This document shows positions 11,701 through 24,343 of a DNA stretch of 64,000 bases, in pieces. The stretch covers positions 1,695,873 to 1,759,872 of the forward strand of contig NW_019091381.1 of NCBI RefSeq assembly GCF_001949145.1, in the 5' to 3' direction. A program made the position numbers and the translations under genes. Origin of the DNA: Acanthaster planci (Eukaryota > Echinodermata > Asteroidea > Valvatida > Acanthasteridae). Position 1 is the first letter of the stretch; each line of letters starts with the position of its first letter. Below the pieces are notes generated by a model that saw nothing but the letters and a program-made list of their open reading frames with translations, was not told where the DNA came from and did no database searches.

Positions 11701-14700
11701 AAAACATGTAGAACAAAATCATTCTAGAGGCAATGAATTATTAGAATGACGTTGGAGAAAAAAAGACAAACACTCCACCTGTACTTGAAAAAGGTTACCC
11801 TACGCTGTATGGTTATTACAAGAGTTGTCACTTATGACATTACGACGATGGTATTGAACGACTCACATCTAGGAATCTACAAGTTGCCATCTCCAGTATG
11901 ATGCATCCCAACGACCACACGTCACTACGCTCATCATAAGGTCTCTCCAATACTTCAGGTGCCATCCATATCATGGAACCTGAGAGTGGACGGAAGAAAA
12001 TTCCCCCTTAACCCTAACAGTCCCAAATCCTCCAATTTCAATACGATTTTACAGACTGTACACTTTTGGGGGTTAGGGTTAATAACAGACTAAAACCTTT
12101 CAAAGTTTGGGCGTGTCCATTAATGAATACAGGCTCCAAAAGTGACAGGAAAATCAAGTGTGTCATCCAACTCGACAGACCATCATGAATGAAATTTTTC
12201 ACAAGGATCAATTCTATGTGCTATAACAAAACCAATCAGAAAATGAAACAAGATCGCCCTTGCAAAGACTCAGAACTTAATGGGAGCTATCTGCATTTTA
12301 ACTGCACGAATATCTAACAAAGACAGAAGCTCAAATTATGGGCATGCAATTCTGTTCTTTTGTTCTTGGGTGAGATTCGAAATTGGGCCACCCTTACCCA
12401 CTGTGGTTCTTGTTTTTGTGCGTGCATCACCCATGACAGTTGCTACGCCAAAATCTCCGATGCTGACATCCAGGTTCTCAGTCAAGAACACGTTACTAGG
12501 CTTGAGATCTCTGGAATTGAACATAAACAAGAGGATGACTTATACTTGCTTGACTATTCTATCACCAAAACGACGCTGCAGAAATGTTGACAGTTTCCTT
12601 TCTCAAGAAAAGCTAGAAACTGCATTACAAAAGGCTGCTCTGACAGACAATCCTTTCTTCATATTGGATTTGACGGACACGTATCACTCAAAAACCTTAG
12701 GATATAAAGAGCTGCTAGTGTCTCTGTATAATCTCGTTTCAAACTTTCCAAGAGAAAGAAAGAACAAAAGCAGATTTCTGTAAATATTCCTCGTAAATTT
12801 TGTTTGTGAAATGGCTGTTGCTAATACCTGATCCAAATGACATGGTATGTTACTCTACCTGTGAATGACTTGCTTGTTATGAACAAATACCAGTGCCTCC
12901 AACATCTGACCGATCCATTTCTTCAAAACCTATATGTAGGAGTTCAAATGGGCAAGGAAAGAGGCCGATTATCAAAGGCGTCTCATTTGCATTATTTCAA
13001 AATCTAAAAACTCCTGATTTATGTAGGAAACTGTGAAAATTGTTCACATGCGGAAATCTTATAACTTGCTTTCTTGTCTCAAATACGAATGACCAACAGA
13101 GGCAGAGTAGACAACAAACAGCACACCAACCACCCAATACTACACTAATGAAAGCACACTGGTGTGCTATTTTCTAGTGTTATCAGTCCATTCATGTTAC
13201 GCTGCCAGAACAATGCATTTCTTAGTGCTTAGATTCTATCCCTGTCCTCTTGAGTGCACAAACCTTTCTCTCTCTGGCCATTCCAGCTCCCTGGGGGGTA
13301 AGTGCCCATTGCTCCAAGACCTAATCCAACTACCACATGTGATAATGCATGAATTCACATGCCCTGTCCCTACACCACTAGCCTCTATAATCTGGGTCAG
13401 TGAATAGGAGGTCGTTATTGCCTTTGATGCAACAGGCAGTACTCACAACTTCTTCGACTTTCACTTGCTGTTTGCGTTTGATATTCAGGGCTTTGTCCAA
13501 GTCCCCCATCTTGTAGTACTCCATGACAATGCAGACATACATTGCAGATTCCTACACAGAAATATCAGTCAAACAAAACCTTGAGACTAATTTAGGAATT
13601 ACAGGGAATCAAAGTTTTTTTAAAGCATTTTCTTTTGTGTAAAGAAAGAAGGGAAGGCAATGTCAGTTTTGATCAAACTTTAACAGTATACAGCCTTCCA
13701 AAAAGATGCACGGAGACAACGGGAATCTTTCCAAATGATTACCACGTTGGGAAAAGACTGAAAGGAAAGCATTTTTCTTTTTTCATAAAAACTTGACCGG
13801 AATGGAATCTGACTGTCTAGGAATTGCTGAGACATAAGTGCTCCATCAACTGAGCTACGAAGTCCTGTATGTTGGGGGGTTACTAATCAGGGATGTTAGG
13901 CTACATACTAGACTTCTTGGCATTAAAGATTTCCCTCAAAGGTGACTTTATAAAAGGTGTCCAAGTCTTCAGAAGATACTGTTTGAGAAACCAATGGGTT
14001 TGCATTTGAAGTTTTAATGCTAGACAAGTACGGTTGTGTCTCTTACTTCCTTATCCCATGTGACAAAGAATTCTTTGTAACCACAGATGTAGCGATGCTT
14101 CAAGTCTTGCAGTGCCATAGCCTATACACACACACACACAAAAAATAAAAGAATCAGCAAGAATAAGATTCATCGAGGATCAATGGATTTTTAGCCGAAG
14201 GAACAGAATACGGGAAAAACCCACATGCCTGAGATGGCCGAGATATTGATCTCTTTATTGGTAAGGAAAAGCAAAGCTTTTGTGGCTGATTACAGGTCCT
14301 CAATAGACAGCATAATGACCTGCTTTTGTTATTTGTCCCTGCTGTTAAGACACGCCTTGCCACAAGTAGAAGTAAAGCTATAGAGGGGAAGATACAGGAG
14401 AAAGTTGATTGTATCAAATGTCAGTGTGTCAGGCTAACGTGACCTAAGATATTGTACTTGATCGTACATGTATCTATCATAAATTTGCAGCTTTTATGTT
14501 CGTTTACGTTTACAAATTTATGTTGCGATTTACAGTTGATTCAGAAAATAATCGAAAAACACACTAAAAGTAAAGCACTGTTGTGTTCTACAAACAGGTC
14601 AGACAAGGTAACATCAGAAAAGATATTCTAAAACAGATTATTTTCAGTAGGGGTTTGACTTAATTTTCGAATACACTTCCATGACTGAAGATCCAATTTG

Positions 14701-17700
14701 TGAATTACAGCCCACCAGTGAACCATTCCCCCTCCTGTCATCAAATGTAAACCAGTGAAGATCTCCAATGTACATGTGCATGTATATCTTCATGTTGCTT
14801 ACATTTCAAAATCTCACTTCCCCAGAACTCAGTCCATGAAATTCTTGTACAGTATTTACGAACACTGAAAAGGCAACACATAAAAGGCAACATAACAACG
14901 CCTCACTTTATTTTTTTTTATGTCCACTTAAATGGCTGTACCTCTGTTGACAAATAATAAAAAAAATAATAATAATAATACCAAAAATCTCTGTATACTT
15001 TGCAAGAAGTTTGGTATTGTATTCATCATTTTTTTCCTATGTACATATATCATATCCACCACCATGTGCATTGCAGCCAAATCTATGGGAGGATAGGTTT
15101 CTCCATTACAGGATAAGCACACAAGTCCCTATTCTCTCTGTGTGTGGCTGTGTCAATAGACCAGCCTCAGTCCTTCATAGCAACCGGTGAAGTGTCCCGG
15201 TGCCCTGCTGCTGTTGATACCAATGCGTGCTCCCAGTGCCTACATGTCATTTCCCATGTTGTGGGAACCCATGAAAAGCTCTGCCAATATCCTATTTCTT
15301 TCTCTCTCTTTTCTTTGGGGGGAGGGGTCAGATCTGAGCACACTATCAATGTTGCATTCAAAATGTGCCATGCCCAACAACGCAACACAATGTTGAACAG
15401 CCACATAAAGTCAATCTTTTTAGAGGCACTCATGTGAACACGCCCCACGGAGCTGAGGTCATGTACTTTGGAGACCATGATACTATTTGTACATGATGCG
15501 GGTGCTCATTTTTGCACGAAACATTTTTTGCTTGATTGAAAGTACGTCCATATATCCATGAAATGTGCGGGGAGGGAAGAAATGGTAGAGAAAAAAATGC
15601 AGAGAGTAACTAAGGCATAAGATACACATTGAAACAACCAAAATGTAAAGATTCTGTTATACAGAAACACAAGGTGATATTTCAAATTTCACAAAACAAG
15701 TGATTAAAGTAAATATACAGTGCATGTAAATTGAACAGACTGAGTGGCAAGTCAGAAGCATTAGAAAGACACCTGTGTGTTTCATCAACACGAGGGCAGT
15801 TATGCTAACCTTTTGGTTTACCACTTCAAAAAAAATCACACTGTGATAGTTTGAACAATAAAGGTCAGCGTTTAATTGGTATGAAGGGGCTCCCATTTCA
15901 CACATCCTGAAGTGGAAATTTCTTTGGGAAACTAAAAATGACCTTTGTCACTTGCTCAGATGATGAATGGTGCTATTGCTGGGCTAAGTCCAGCAATCTG
16001 ATTCTGGGTAAGCTAGCAAGATTGACCAAACTTTTAAAATGATAAGTAATGAATGCCACTCATATAAAAAGCTAATAATTATGATTCTGCACTGTTATCA
16101 ATTCTAGAGGACAAAATGATTGGGAACTCTGTGCCATAGGCCTTGCAATGGGGTCTGCTCTTTTGATGCCCCAATACAGTAAGTTGTGTGTTTCCTACAA
16201 GTGGCTGCCAAAAGTATGGAAGGCCATCGGTATAAAAGTAAAGAAAAATTCGCAAAGTGTTGAAAATCCCATGCAGCTATCACCAGTATGGATTTACTAG
16301 GTTCTGAATGAAAATACAACCCTTTTCAAAATTAATGGGACAAATGTACACGTACATTTTGAACAAAACTGAGGTGAAGTCACAAACCAACCAAAGGGTG
16401 ATTTTTTTGCAACTCTGCTTGTCCATACAAGTTGTAGGCATAATGAGAGTAGTCTATGGAACTCCTATCTTCAGCACTTTTTGGGTTGAATGTTTGTCGC
16501 ATTTTCAAAACATTTACATGAACCTTTGGGATGTCTATATCAGATACATCACATGAAGTTTAAAATTAACTTGTAAACAGGGCAGTGTCAGAGTAAACAT
16601 CTACTCATGAATGTGTAAGTGGTGAGTGAACAATATCGAGAATCGACAGGTCGTCGTGACAACATCTAGCACAAGTTGCTTAGGGGAAATCCTTTATTAT
16701 CCATTGACTAAATGGCCAATGGATAGTGAGCTATGGTGTATCTTGGATTCCTATTTTCTAAAAAAATGAAAGTAAAACACAAATACTACTGCAAACTGCT
16801 TGTTGGTTACAGTGAACTAGAAAACACCAACTGAAAAAGTTGGAAGGCCTGACGCTTCAATCCTAGTAGAATCTTTCTCAAAAGCAGGAAATTAGGAATT
16901 ACATTAGGTTTTGGGTCAAGAACAAGGAAGGAAAGAAAAACAACAGTAAACAATGCCCCAAACAATAACCTCATGGTACCACTTGGTGAAACTTTTCACA
17001 TTGTATCTTTCGGCTCAGAGTTACTCCTTTTTCAATTTTTGGTTTTTTTTACAAATCTTAGCTTTTGTCCTGAAGCTCCAACGTGCACTGAAAAAAATTT
17101 TATTCCCCCTTCTGGGCTGCTGTTTATGTTACCATACCGGCTGGCAGGGCGGTGTATGTGGATAACATTTACCAATCCTCCCCCCAGAACGTAGGACTAG
17201 GAGCCTGTGACTGAGTACATGTTGGGCATACACCATACACATGGACATTGCACAGCTTCCCACTTCCATAAACATGTTTTTGTCAGTCATGTCAGGGTAT
17301 TTTAGACACAACTTGTTGAGTCTAAACTTCTTCTGTGTTCTGTAAGGACCCCAGGGGCTAATCCTTTGACCTAATCTTTTGACAGGGTTGGACAAAGAGT
17401 ATCCCTCTAACAAAGAAACCCTTGGGCTCAGTTCTAAGAAATTGTGGTTTGGCTTCAAGGTGCTTTCACATCATTTGGATTTTGGTTGTCAAATTTTGTT
17501 AATTTGTTCAGGATGGCATGATGGCAAATCAACTTCTCTGAAAATGTGTTGAAACTGATATCACTCAGTGTTCAATTTAAACAGACTGACAATAGTTTAC
17601 TATGTGTGCCAGTGTACTGGCTACATACTCGGGAAAGAAATCAGAATCCTCGTGAGATTAATGGAGTCTGTCTAAAAAAAAATACATACATGTAATCCAA

Positions 17701-20700
17701 CCACTGTAAATGAATCCAATTTTTCATCAAAGTGCCTGTTTCATCTGTGTCCCTTTGACAGACTACGTTAATTACAACACTGTTTGCTTACATTATGCAC
17801 TGTTTGGTAACTTCAATTTGTGGTGCAGTGTCAATAGTTACACACCTGAAGATCCAAATCCCAACGCTTCAAACACACGTAATAATTTACACCCTTCAAC
17901 AACTACAGGCCACGCAGGCAACATAAATAGCGACTTTTCTTTTGATACATCATTACATGCACCTGTAGCATAACCTTTATGTCCGCATGTGGAAGTTTAA
18001 GGTTCCAATATACAGGAACAAAACAGGACTAGTCTTCTCCAGATCTGTTTCTGTAAACTTTTCAGGTTAAAATTGTAATTAGTAAATATATATTTCAAAG
18101 ACACCATACGCCTTGCACATATGAAATGTGATCAAAGAAAACTAAAAGTGTGCCGTACAAATATACGTATACAACATATACCAAGTGTCAAATTCAATGT
18201 GATGTGAATTAAGGGCTGACTCAATTCGAATAATTCACTATTTGAATATTCAACCTTCATTATCTGAATATCTGAATATTCGGTCAAACTGACCGGCAGA
18301 TTGTTGATGAACAAACAAAATCAGTTGCAATAACGCACACAATTGTACATTATAACCACTACAATAGCTTTTCATGTCTTTGAGTATCTCCAGCCACGAT
18401 TTAGTAAAATTTAAAGATGAACAGTACTTCTTGCTTTGTTACAAATTTCTATTCCTTTTGAATAATGAATAATATATTTTTTTAATCGCCATAGGATCTC
18501 TGTGGCTTTTCATTTGAATATGCTTGGAACAAGCCTCCATAGTGCAATATTTCTCATGTCAAACAAAAGAAAATTCTCCCTTCCGTTTCATGAATTTTGC
18601 ATTTGAATATTTAAATTCATAGAATAATATACGAATTTTCAATAATCAATCAAATATTCGGATATTCAGCACAGCCCTATGTGAATTTTGACAGCAACCA
18701 GGCAAACTGAATGATTGGACAGTCCAACAAGATGTTTGGCTTACTGCTGCGGATATGAAGTTAAAGTTTCACATCAAATTCATTCCCTACTACTCCAATG
18801 TTTACACAACTTACAGTATTTGGATTTATATTCAACCAATGCATTAGCCTTTGCCACAGCACAAGAACGTCACACGCTAACAGAGTAATGCTTTAAATTC
18901 ATTATCCAATCAATCTTAATTTCCCTTTCCTCTTTCCAGCGATAGTAACAGAGCGAAATTGGTGGCTGCTTTAAGGGGAATGCACTGTGTGGTGATTGGT
19001 TCATCACCCAGAATACCTCTTCAGTCATTACTGTGTAGCACAACTATGGGCGGGAGCAGCAAGACAGAGAATACTGGAGGAGGATCGAGGAGGGTTTCAC
19101 CCAACAATGGATGCTCATATTTTGCAGGGGGGGAGGGCTTGGAGAGAGGGTGTGTATAAGATACATCTCTTTTCAAGAAAATGGTATCATCAAAACAATA
19201 GCGCTGTATGGACATGTAGTAAAAACATTTCACAAGAGGCAACCCTGTTCTTCATAGTGGCCTTTCTATTTGAAAATAATCAGGATAAGCAAGCAACTTA
19301 CCTCTTTGAATGCTTTGTTCGCTTCGCCTTCTTCTGTGCACTCCACCTGGGTTTATATGGGGAAAAAAGACAAGATTAACAACATGTACAATCTCAACGT
19401 ATCAAACATTACATCAAATTTAACTAGAATCACTACATAACCCATTGGTGCTGTGTTTACTAAAATTGCTTACCTTCTTCAAGACGTAAGTGCACTGGTC
19501 CGCGTGATTTTGCACCTTAAACACCGATCCTTGAGCACCTTTGCCCAACCGTTCCAGTAACTTAAAACCAAAAAGCAAGTAATCTGAGAATTGTAAAATA
19601 TTTACACAATAACACAGCAAAAGAAATAAATAACTGCGATTTCTTCTTGTCAAACTGTCAATAGCAGCCCAAGGACTAAATTAGAAAGCAGTTTTACAAA
19701 AATACATTTAGAATTCAGTTGAATAAAATAAACTTTAAATTACATACGTACAAAACAATGTATATTGGGATGGTCACATTTGTTCCTTACCAGTTGGAGA
19801 TTTCACCTAGAATCGACTGATGTTACACGAGGATCGTGCACATCCAAGTTTGCAGCCTGAAACTTCCATTTGATTGGTCAATTAAGGTACACTATTGCCC
19901 TGGTAGCTGGAAACTTGGGTTGAGCACTATCAGCACAATCACGTGATCATGTTGAGCAGTCAATTGATTTTGTATTTATTCTCCGACTTAACTTTCCATT
20001 TTGAAGAAAATCTTTCAAAACCGCAAATTATAAATAACGTGCAGTTGGTTGATGGCGGAATCATTAACAAATCATACATTCAGATCAACTGATCGCATAA
20101 ATCAATGGATTGCACCCAAAATTCATGCTTAATCTTTAATGTGAATTTGTAAATCTTCTTGAGTAGGCCTCTGTAACTTAAAGTGGACATTAGTATGTTT
20201 CACATTTTCAGATCAAAGTGGACATAGGGCCTAGCCTAATTAGGCCTTATTCTCACTTGACACCCCGTAAGTATTAATGCTGATCATCATACCGCATGAG
20301 TGATTTTGCACAATGGTAGAAAGGCATTGTGGGAAGGAAAAGGGGGGCAATGTTAGGTCCTTTTTCCTTCCCACGATGCCTTCCTACCATTGCGCAAAAT
20401 TACTCACAATGCGGTCTTACTAGCGATAAGGCTTATGACACGGCTTGACATTAACTTTAATACTTATTAAGTCCATGATGTGACAGATATGATAATGAAG
20501 GGGATGATGAGCATGTTAATGACGACATAATGAACGTGGTGATACAGTAATCAGTAATAGTACACTGATATCGGGCCTAGGCCTACTGCTAGCTGAAGTC
20601 GAACGAAAACTTTAATTTAGTTTCAGCATGTACCTCTATGGTTTCTGAAATTCAAATGAAGCACATGAATATTTCGACAACATTCAAAAGTGCACGATAC

Positions 20701-20749
20701 TAACGTTACTCGTCAAACCAAAAATACCCCTTACTTTGTAATTTTCCAT
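5732..20749 (-). CDS. STKLD1: STKLD1-like Ser/Thr kinase with armadillo repeats
   Basis: Twenty-two exons join in phase to 634 aa (human about 680): 20735-20749, 19474-19560, 19302-19346, 14047-14121, 13447-13551, 12859-12929, 12398-12510, 11867-11979, 11590-11670, 11310-11383, 10952-11043, 10503-10541, 10135-10206, 9274-9390, 8873-8946, 8607-8673, 8062-8190, 7819-7947, 6912-6985, 6349-6550, 6046-6125, 5732-5782. The N-terminal kinase domain (about 1-270) has the glycine loop GKGAQG (11-16), Lys in VLKK (33), HRDLKPSN (132-139), DFG (152-154) and MAPE (176-179). The rest is armadillo repeats of about 43 aa, roughly one exon each. The block around HHDDPDVAENV matches the human protein closely. 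Function is poorly known. Unlike human STKLD1 (SgK071, listed as a pseudokinase), the catalytic motifs here are intact. The last, 17-codon exon is tentative. Intron 3 is 5.2 kb. Confidence 0.88.
9066..9262 (-). repeat. 25-bp minisatellite beside an STKLD1 splice donor
   Basis: Eight copies of a 25-bp unit start at 9066, 9091, 9116, 9141, 9166, 9191, 9216 and 9241, at exact spacing. On the plus strand the unit core is CAATCTTTAATTGGGCCCTG. The array lies in the STKLD1 intron and stops about 11 bp from the donor GTAAGA of exon 9274-9390, so it begins almost immediately after the exon in transcript orientation. Confidence 0.9.
13790..13870 (-). repeat. tRNA-like (SINE head) fragment
   Basis: On the minus strand the sequence reads GTAGCTCAGTTGATGGAGCA, a good match to a tRNA A-box region. 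A B-box at the expected distance is degenerate. It lies in STKLD1 intron 4 and is best read as a tRNA-derived SINE or tRNA pseudogene, not a working tRNA. Confidence 0.4.
18203..18687 (+). mobile_element. hAT-like MITE, copy B, with 8-bp target duplication
   Basis: The element spans 18211-18679 (469 bp). It starts AAGGGCTGACTCAATTCGAA and ends CAGCACAGCCCTA, giving inverted tips (AGGGCTG / CAGCCCT). Perfect 8-bp direct repeats TGTGAATT flank it at 18203-18210 and 18680-18687. The 8-bp duplication with AGGGCTG-type tips is the hAT pattern. It is non-coding, sits in STKLD1 intron 3, and is homologous along its length to 415-897. Confidence 0.82.
20292..20414. repeat. Long imperfect palindrome (hairpin) in STKLD1 intron 1
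   Basis: About 55 bases (CCGCAT...TTGCACAATGGTAG...GGGAAGGAAAAGG) are followed, after a very short loop, by their imperfect reverse complement ending ATTGCGCAAAATTACTCACAATGCGG. Several mismatches and small offsets separate the arms. It would fold as a long stem in the STKLD1 pre-mRNA and could equally be a palindromic MITE. Confidence 0.7.
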
Positions 20750-22364
20750 TTCGATCCTGCTGCTTAGCTGAAATTTCCACTAATTTTCCAGGTCAGACAC
20801 CGAATTTTCCTACCTAGGTAGGCCAAATCATCTATGTTCTATGGCAGCCTGCATGTGTCGTGTGTGTACGTACCATGGAAGGTGATCACTATTGCAGCAG
20901 CGTTATCTGGCAACGATAAACTTTAGTTGGTATCTGAACTTTCTCTCGTTTCAATCTCACAGGAATCACAGGGTACCAATGAAGTGCAAACTTTTTTTCT
21001 TCGCTGGTACGCTTATTATTTTAAAATACTAATGAGTGAGCCGAGATGATTACCATCGACACTCCAAACCTCAAAAATATAGTATAGAGGGCGCTATTTC
21101 AAATCAACGGTGGGAGTAAAATGCTCGGGATGGGTGAAACTTTTGCCCTTGGTGCCTGCATTCGTAAAGATTTGTATCAGTAAAATACTGTGCAAACTAT
21201 CGAGCAGGTTACGCCGACTTGGGCTTTGGTTTTTAGTCACACTCTCAGGATTGAGATCGTGTTCTTAAAAAATGGTCAATGTATACACCCTAGTCTCGTC
21301 ATTCCCAAATTGCCAAACATCCACCCCAGTGGAATAAGTATAAAAGTAAGCCCGTGGAAAAAATTCCCTTTCCCCGACGACCACAGGGAGTTTCAGAAAT
21401 AGTCAAAGCATGCAGGAATTTTATTCCTCCATGGTCAAAGGCTAAAATAGGACAGTTGAGGCCTGTTTTCAGTCCAAAATCTTCTCTCTTATTTCGTGCC
21501 TCTGGACTTTTGAACAGTGATTACAATGAAAGCCTGTGGAGAGTTCGAAAGTCCATGTCATGCTTCTTGTATCTTCCCACACTTTTGAACAGCATAATTT
21601 ATATAAACTAACTGATGCAAATGGCATTATTCTTCAGCCCGATTAACATACATGACAAATAAATGAAAAAAAAAAACTAAACAAGACGTTGGATCAAACC
21701 AAGCTGCTTGATTTAGCTACCACATTTTTTTTAATGGAAACATGAATTTTACCACTGGCAAATATTACACACAAAAAGCAAGGTCTTCAATGAAACTGTT
21801 TCAAAGTACACTCGTGTAAACAAACTTCTTCAGACTAAATCCTTGGGTTGAATAAATACAGCTGATGGAAAGCAGGTCACTGCAAAAATCTACTAGATGG
21901 GGCTCATTTTCTGTCACTCTAGCTTATGTAGTTTCTAGGTACAATGATTTTATTACATAGGAACACCACTGACATCTTACTCCAGTACCCATAAATGGGA
22001 TCAGTGAAGAACATAATATCAGCGAGGTAAATTATCAAATTAATGGCACTATGCTACCGGAGACAACAATCTTGAATTATACTGAACAGCATGCAAAACG
22101 GGAGAGAAAGTCCACATTAGAAAAGGTTCAGTCAGAAGGAGAGATCAACCTGCAGTCATCTTGGCCAAGTACCCAATCCATATTGGTTATGTTAAACTAG
22201 TTACACCATGGGTGCCAGCCTATTATGGGGAACCAGTCTCTTTCAGAGATCCAAATGGCTGAGCCTTGACAAGGGTCTTCTAAGCAAGGGGAAAATCACA
22301 CAACTTTGAATGAAACAAAGTTTAAATAGTGTTCATTCTTTGCTTGAAGAGGCTACAATGCCTG
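20750..22364. other. Intergenic, STKLD1 promoter side and PFDN6 3' side
   Basis: About 1.6 kb. The first few hundred bases must hold the STKLD1 promoter and 5' untranslated region (-), but I see no clear TATA box. The remainder probably includes the PFDN6 3' untranslated region. The open frames at 21190-21611 show no family resemblance. Confidence 0.4.
21949..21954 (-). promoter_or_regulatory. Candidate polyadenylation signal for PFDN6
   Basis: TTTATT on the plus strand reads AATAAA on the minus strand, about 410 bp past the PFDN6 stop codon. It is the first canonical hexamer I noticed downstream; use is not demonstrated. Confidence 0.35.
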
Positions 22365-24216
22365 CTACGACTTTTGCATTTGTGCTTTCTGGAACTGCTG
22401 TTGAAGCTTGGCCAATTTCTCTCGGTGATCATTCTGCTTCTTGTCAAGGTCTTTGATCAGTCCGTCTTGCCTTTTCCTGAGGTGAAACCAAAACGGGAAA
22501 CCTGAATTGACAGTGCTCGACAAAGAGTGATCATCAGGCTTTCGAATACAAATTAAGAGAGAGAGAAAAAAAAAGGACAAGCACAAAATGGTCAAATTTT
22601 GAACCATAAGATAACTCTGGGTTTTTGAAATCCGTTTCATGCATTGCAATAAGACACTCTCAATGCCTCAACTTACATCTCTCCTTCGATGTACTCAATT
22701 CTCTTGCCCACTGTCTGCTTGGCTTCCACAACATCCTGCTGTATCAGAGCCGGACCCATCATCTTATAGACTTTAGCATCTGACTCCAACAGATCCAGCT
22801 CCTATGATGCCATGACAGAAATAAAAGTCTTCAATTTTTCAAAGTTTCTTCTTGTACAAGACTAAAAAACTCTCATTTGGTTGCCAGTTGCAAACAGACA
22901 CTGAGAATTTTAGGGTGCTGAAAACTTGCACGCTGGTTTAATCGACTTAAACTGTGGACACAAGAACCCAGTGCTGTAAAATGACAAATTATTCCAGGAC
23001 GGTAATTTTACACATTTAACAAAACAATTGCAGGGTGAATTTTAAAAAGGAAAAAAGCATAGCAACTCCTCTGTCTGTAATACTTACGCTCTTCACAATG
23101 TTATTTTCGTTCAGCTGGGCATCAAGCTTTTGTCTTGTTTCCACACTCTTCTGGTACTCTGTATGAAACACATCATAATAAAAACATGTTTAACACAAAA
23201 ATTAATCAAACTGCAATAAAAATATCTTGCACTGCATGATCCATGTATGGCCTTTCATATCATTGAGAAAAAAAGAAAAAGGATCCTCAGGTCTTATTCT
23301 TGCATAGGTCATGTAGGTCTACGTCATTCATTATAAATGCAAAGCATGCTGGGGCCAGCCGGGGAATGGAAAACAGTTAAAAATTAGACCTAAAAAAACA
23401 AAATGAGGAAAGAGTTCCATTTATGGACAACACCAATTTTCGTTAAAAATATTACACCAGCCATTAGAGAATGATAACATGTCCTAAGAAGTGAAATTTA
23501 GCTAAGAAAATTCCAGAGCATTTACTCAGAAAACAGAGTAATTGCAGAATACCCCGCAATTCTAAAAAAAGCACCCCTGGAATGACTGGCTACGTGGGTA
23601 CAAGGTGAAAATCCCTTGAGAAGAGTGTGACATTTTGACCTGTACCTGGCTATGAGGTTGATCATGTGGGGTGGCGGGGTATTCTGCAATTGAGCTTAGA
23701 AAACACTTAGATGTTTTTTCAGACGAGTCTCATAGGTTTGTCCAGAGGGCATCAAATGCTGTCTGCAGGCCTATATCATCACTATAGTATAGGCCTAGAA
23801 GTCTTTCCCAAAATGAAATTCACAAAACGACAAAAACCTATCAACCAAACCAAACCTAGAATGCTGGGGTAGGAAATCCTCCCCAGGCTGCCAAGTATCC
23901 AGAATTTACACAGCAACAATACAAAAACAAAAGTCACCAAATTGCGGGAGAACATGGCGAAACGCGCGTTATTTGGGGGGCGATTAAACTGTGTAACTGT
24001 AAGCAGCAGCGGAAGGGTTTGGCCTAACCGTGCGAAAAAGATTCTATTTCCCAAATCAGGAAAATCATATATCATGTCCATAAATGTGAATATATTCCCC
24101 AATGCAATCGCCTTATAAATCGCAACAAATGCAAATAGCAATATCTTACGTTTTTGCACAGTCTTAAATTTTTCGAGTTCATCCTGCAAGTTCGACTGTA
24201 CAGTATCGGCTGCCAT
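22365..24216 (-). CDS. PFDN6: Prefoldin subunit 6
   Basis: Four exons, 24150-24216, 23088-23158, 22677-22801 and 22365-22476, join in phase to 375 nt, 124 aa (human 129). This is a beta-type subunit of the cytosolic prefoldin hexamer, which passes unfolded actin and tubulin to the TCP-1 ring chaperonin. Identifying blocks are RQKLDAQLNENNIVK, VYKMMGPALIQQDV and VGKRIEYIEGE, all close to human PFDN6 and placed in the same order. The N- and C-terminal stretches are the expected coiled-coil helices on either side of the beta-hairpin region, and the tail is Gln/Lys rich. The first ATG gives the family's usual N-terminus. It is transcribed away from Unc18, 127 bp separating the two start codons. 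Confidence 0.95.
23540..23691. mobile_element. Short TIR element in PFDN6 intron 1
   Basis: An 18-bp perfect inverted repeat, AATTGCAGAATACCCCGC at 23540-23557 and its reverse complement at 23674-23691, bounds a 152-bp segment without coding capacity. No target duplication was identified. Probably a MITE or a remnant of one. Confidence 0.55.
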
Positions 24217-24343
24217 TTTGAGAGTCTGGTAACTTTAATACTGCGTGGTTTACATTTGACCAATCACGCCACTCACTGGGGAACCATGCGCTCTCTGCCA
24301 GATTACCCAGAATTCAATATGATAATAATAATAAAAAATCAAG
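24217..24343. promoter_or_regulatory. Bidirectional promoter PFDN6 / Unc18
   Basis: Only 127 bp separate the start codons of PFDN6 (-) and Unc18 (+), so both promoters and both 5' leaders must overlap here unless untranslated exons lie further out. A CCAAT box (TGACCAATCAC) is at 24260-24264. No TATA box is apparent, as is common in housekeeping bidirectional promoters. Confidence 0.6.

Noticed and set aside
15144-15478. Overlapping open frames on both strands in STKLD1 intron 3
   Set aside because: Neither strand resembles a known protein and there are no convincing splice borders.
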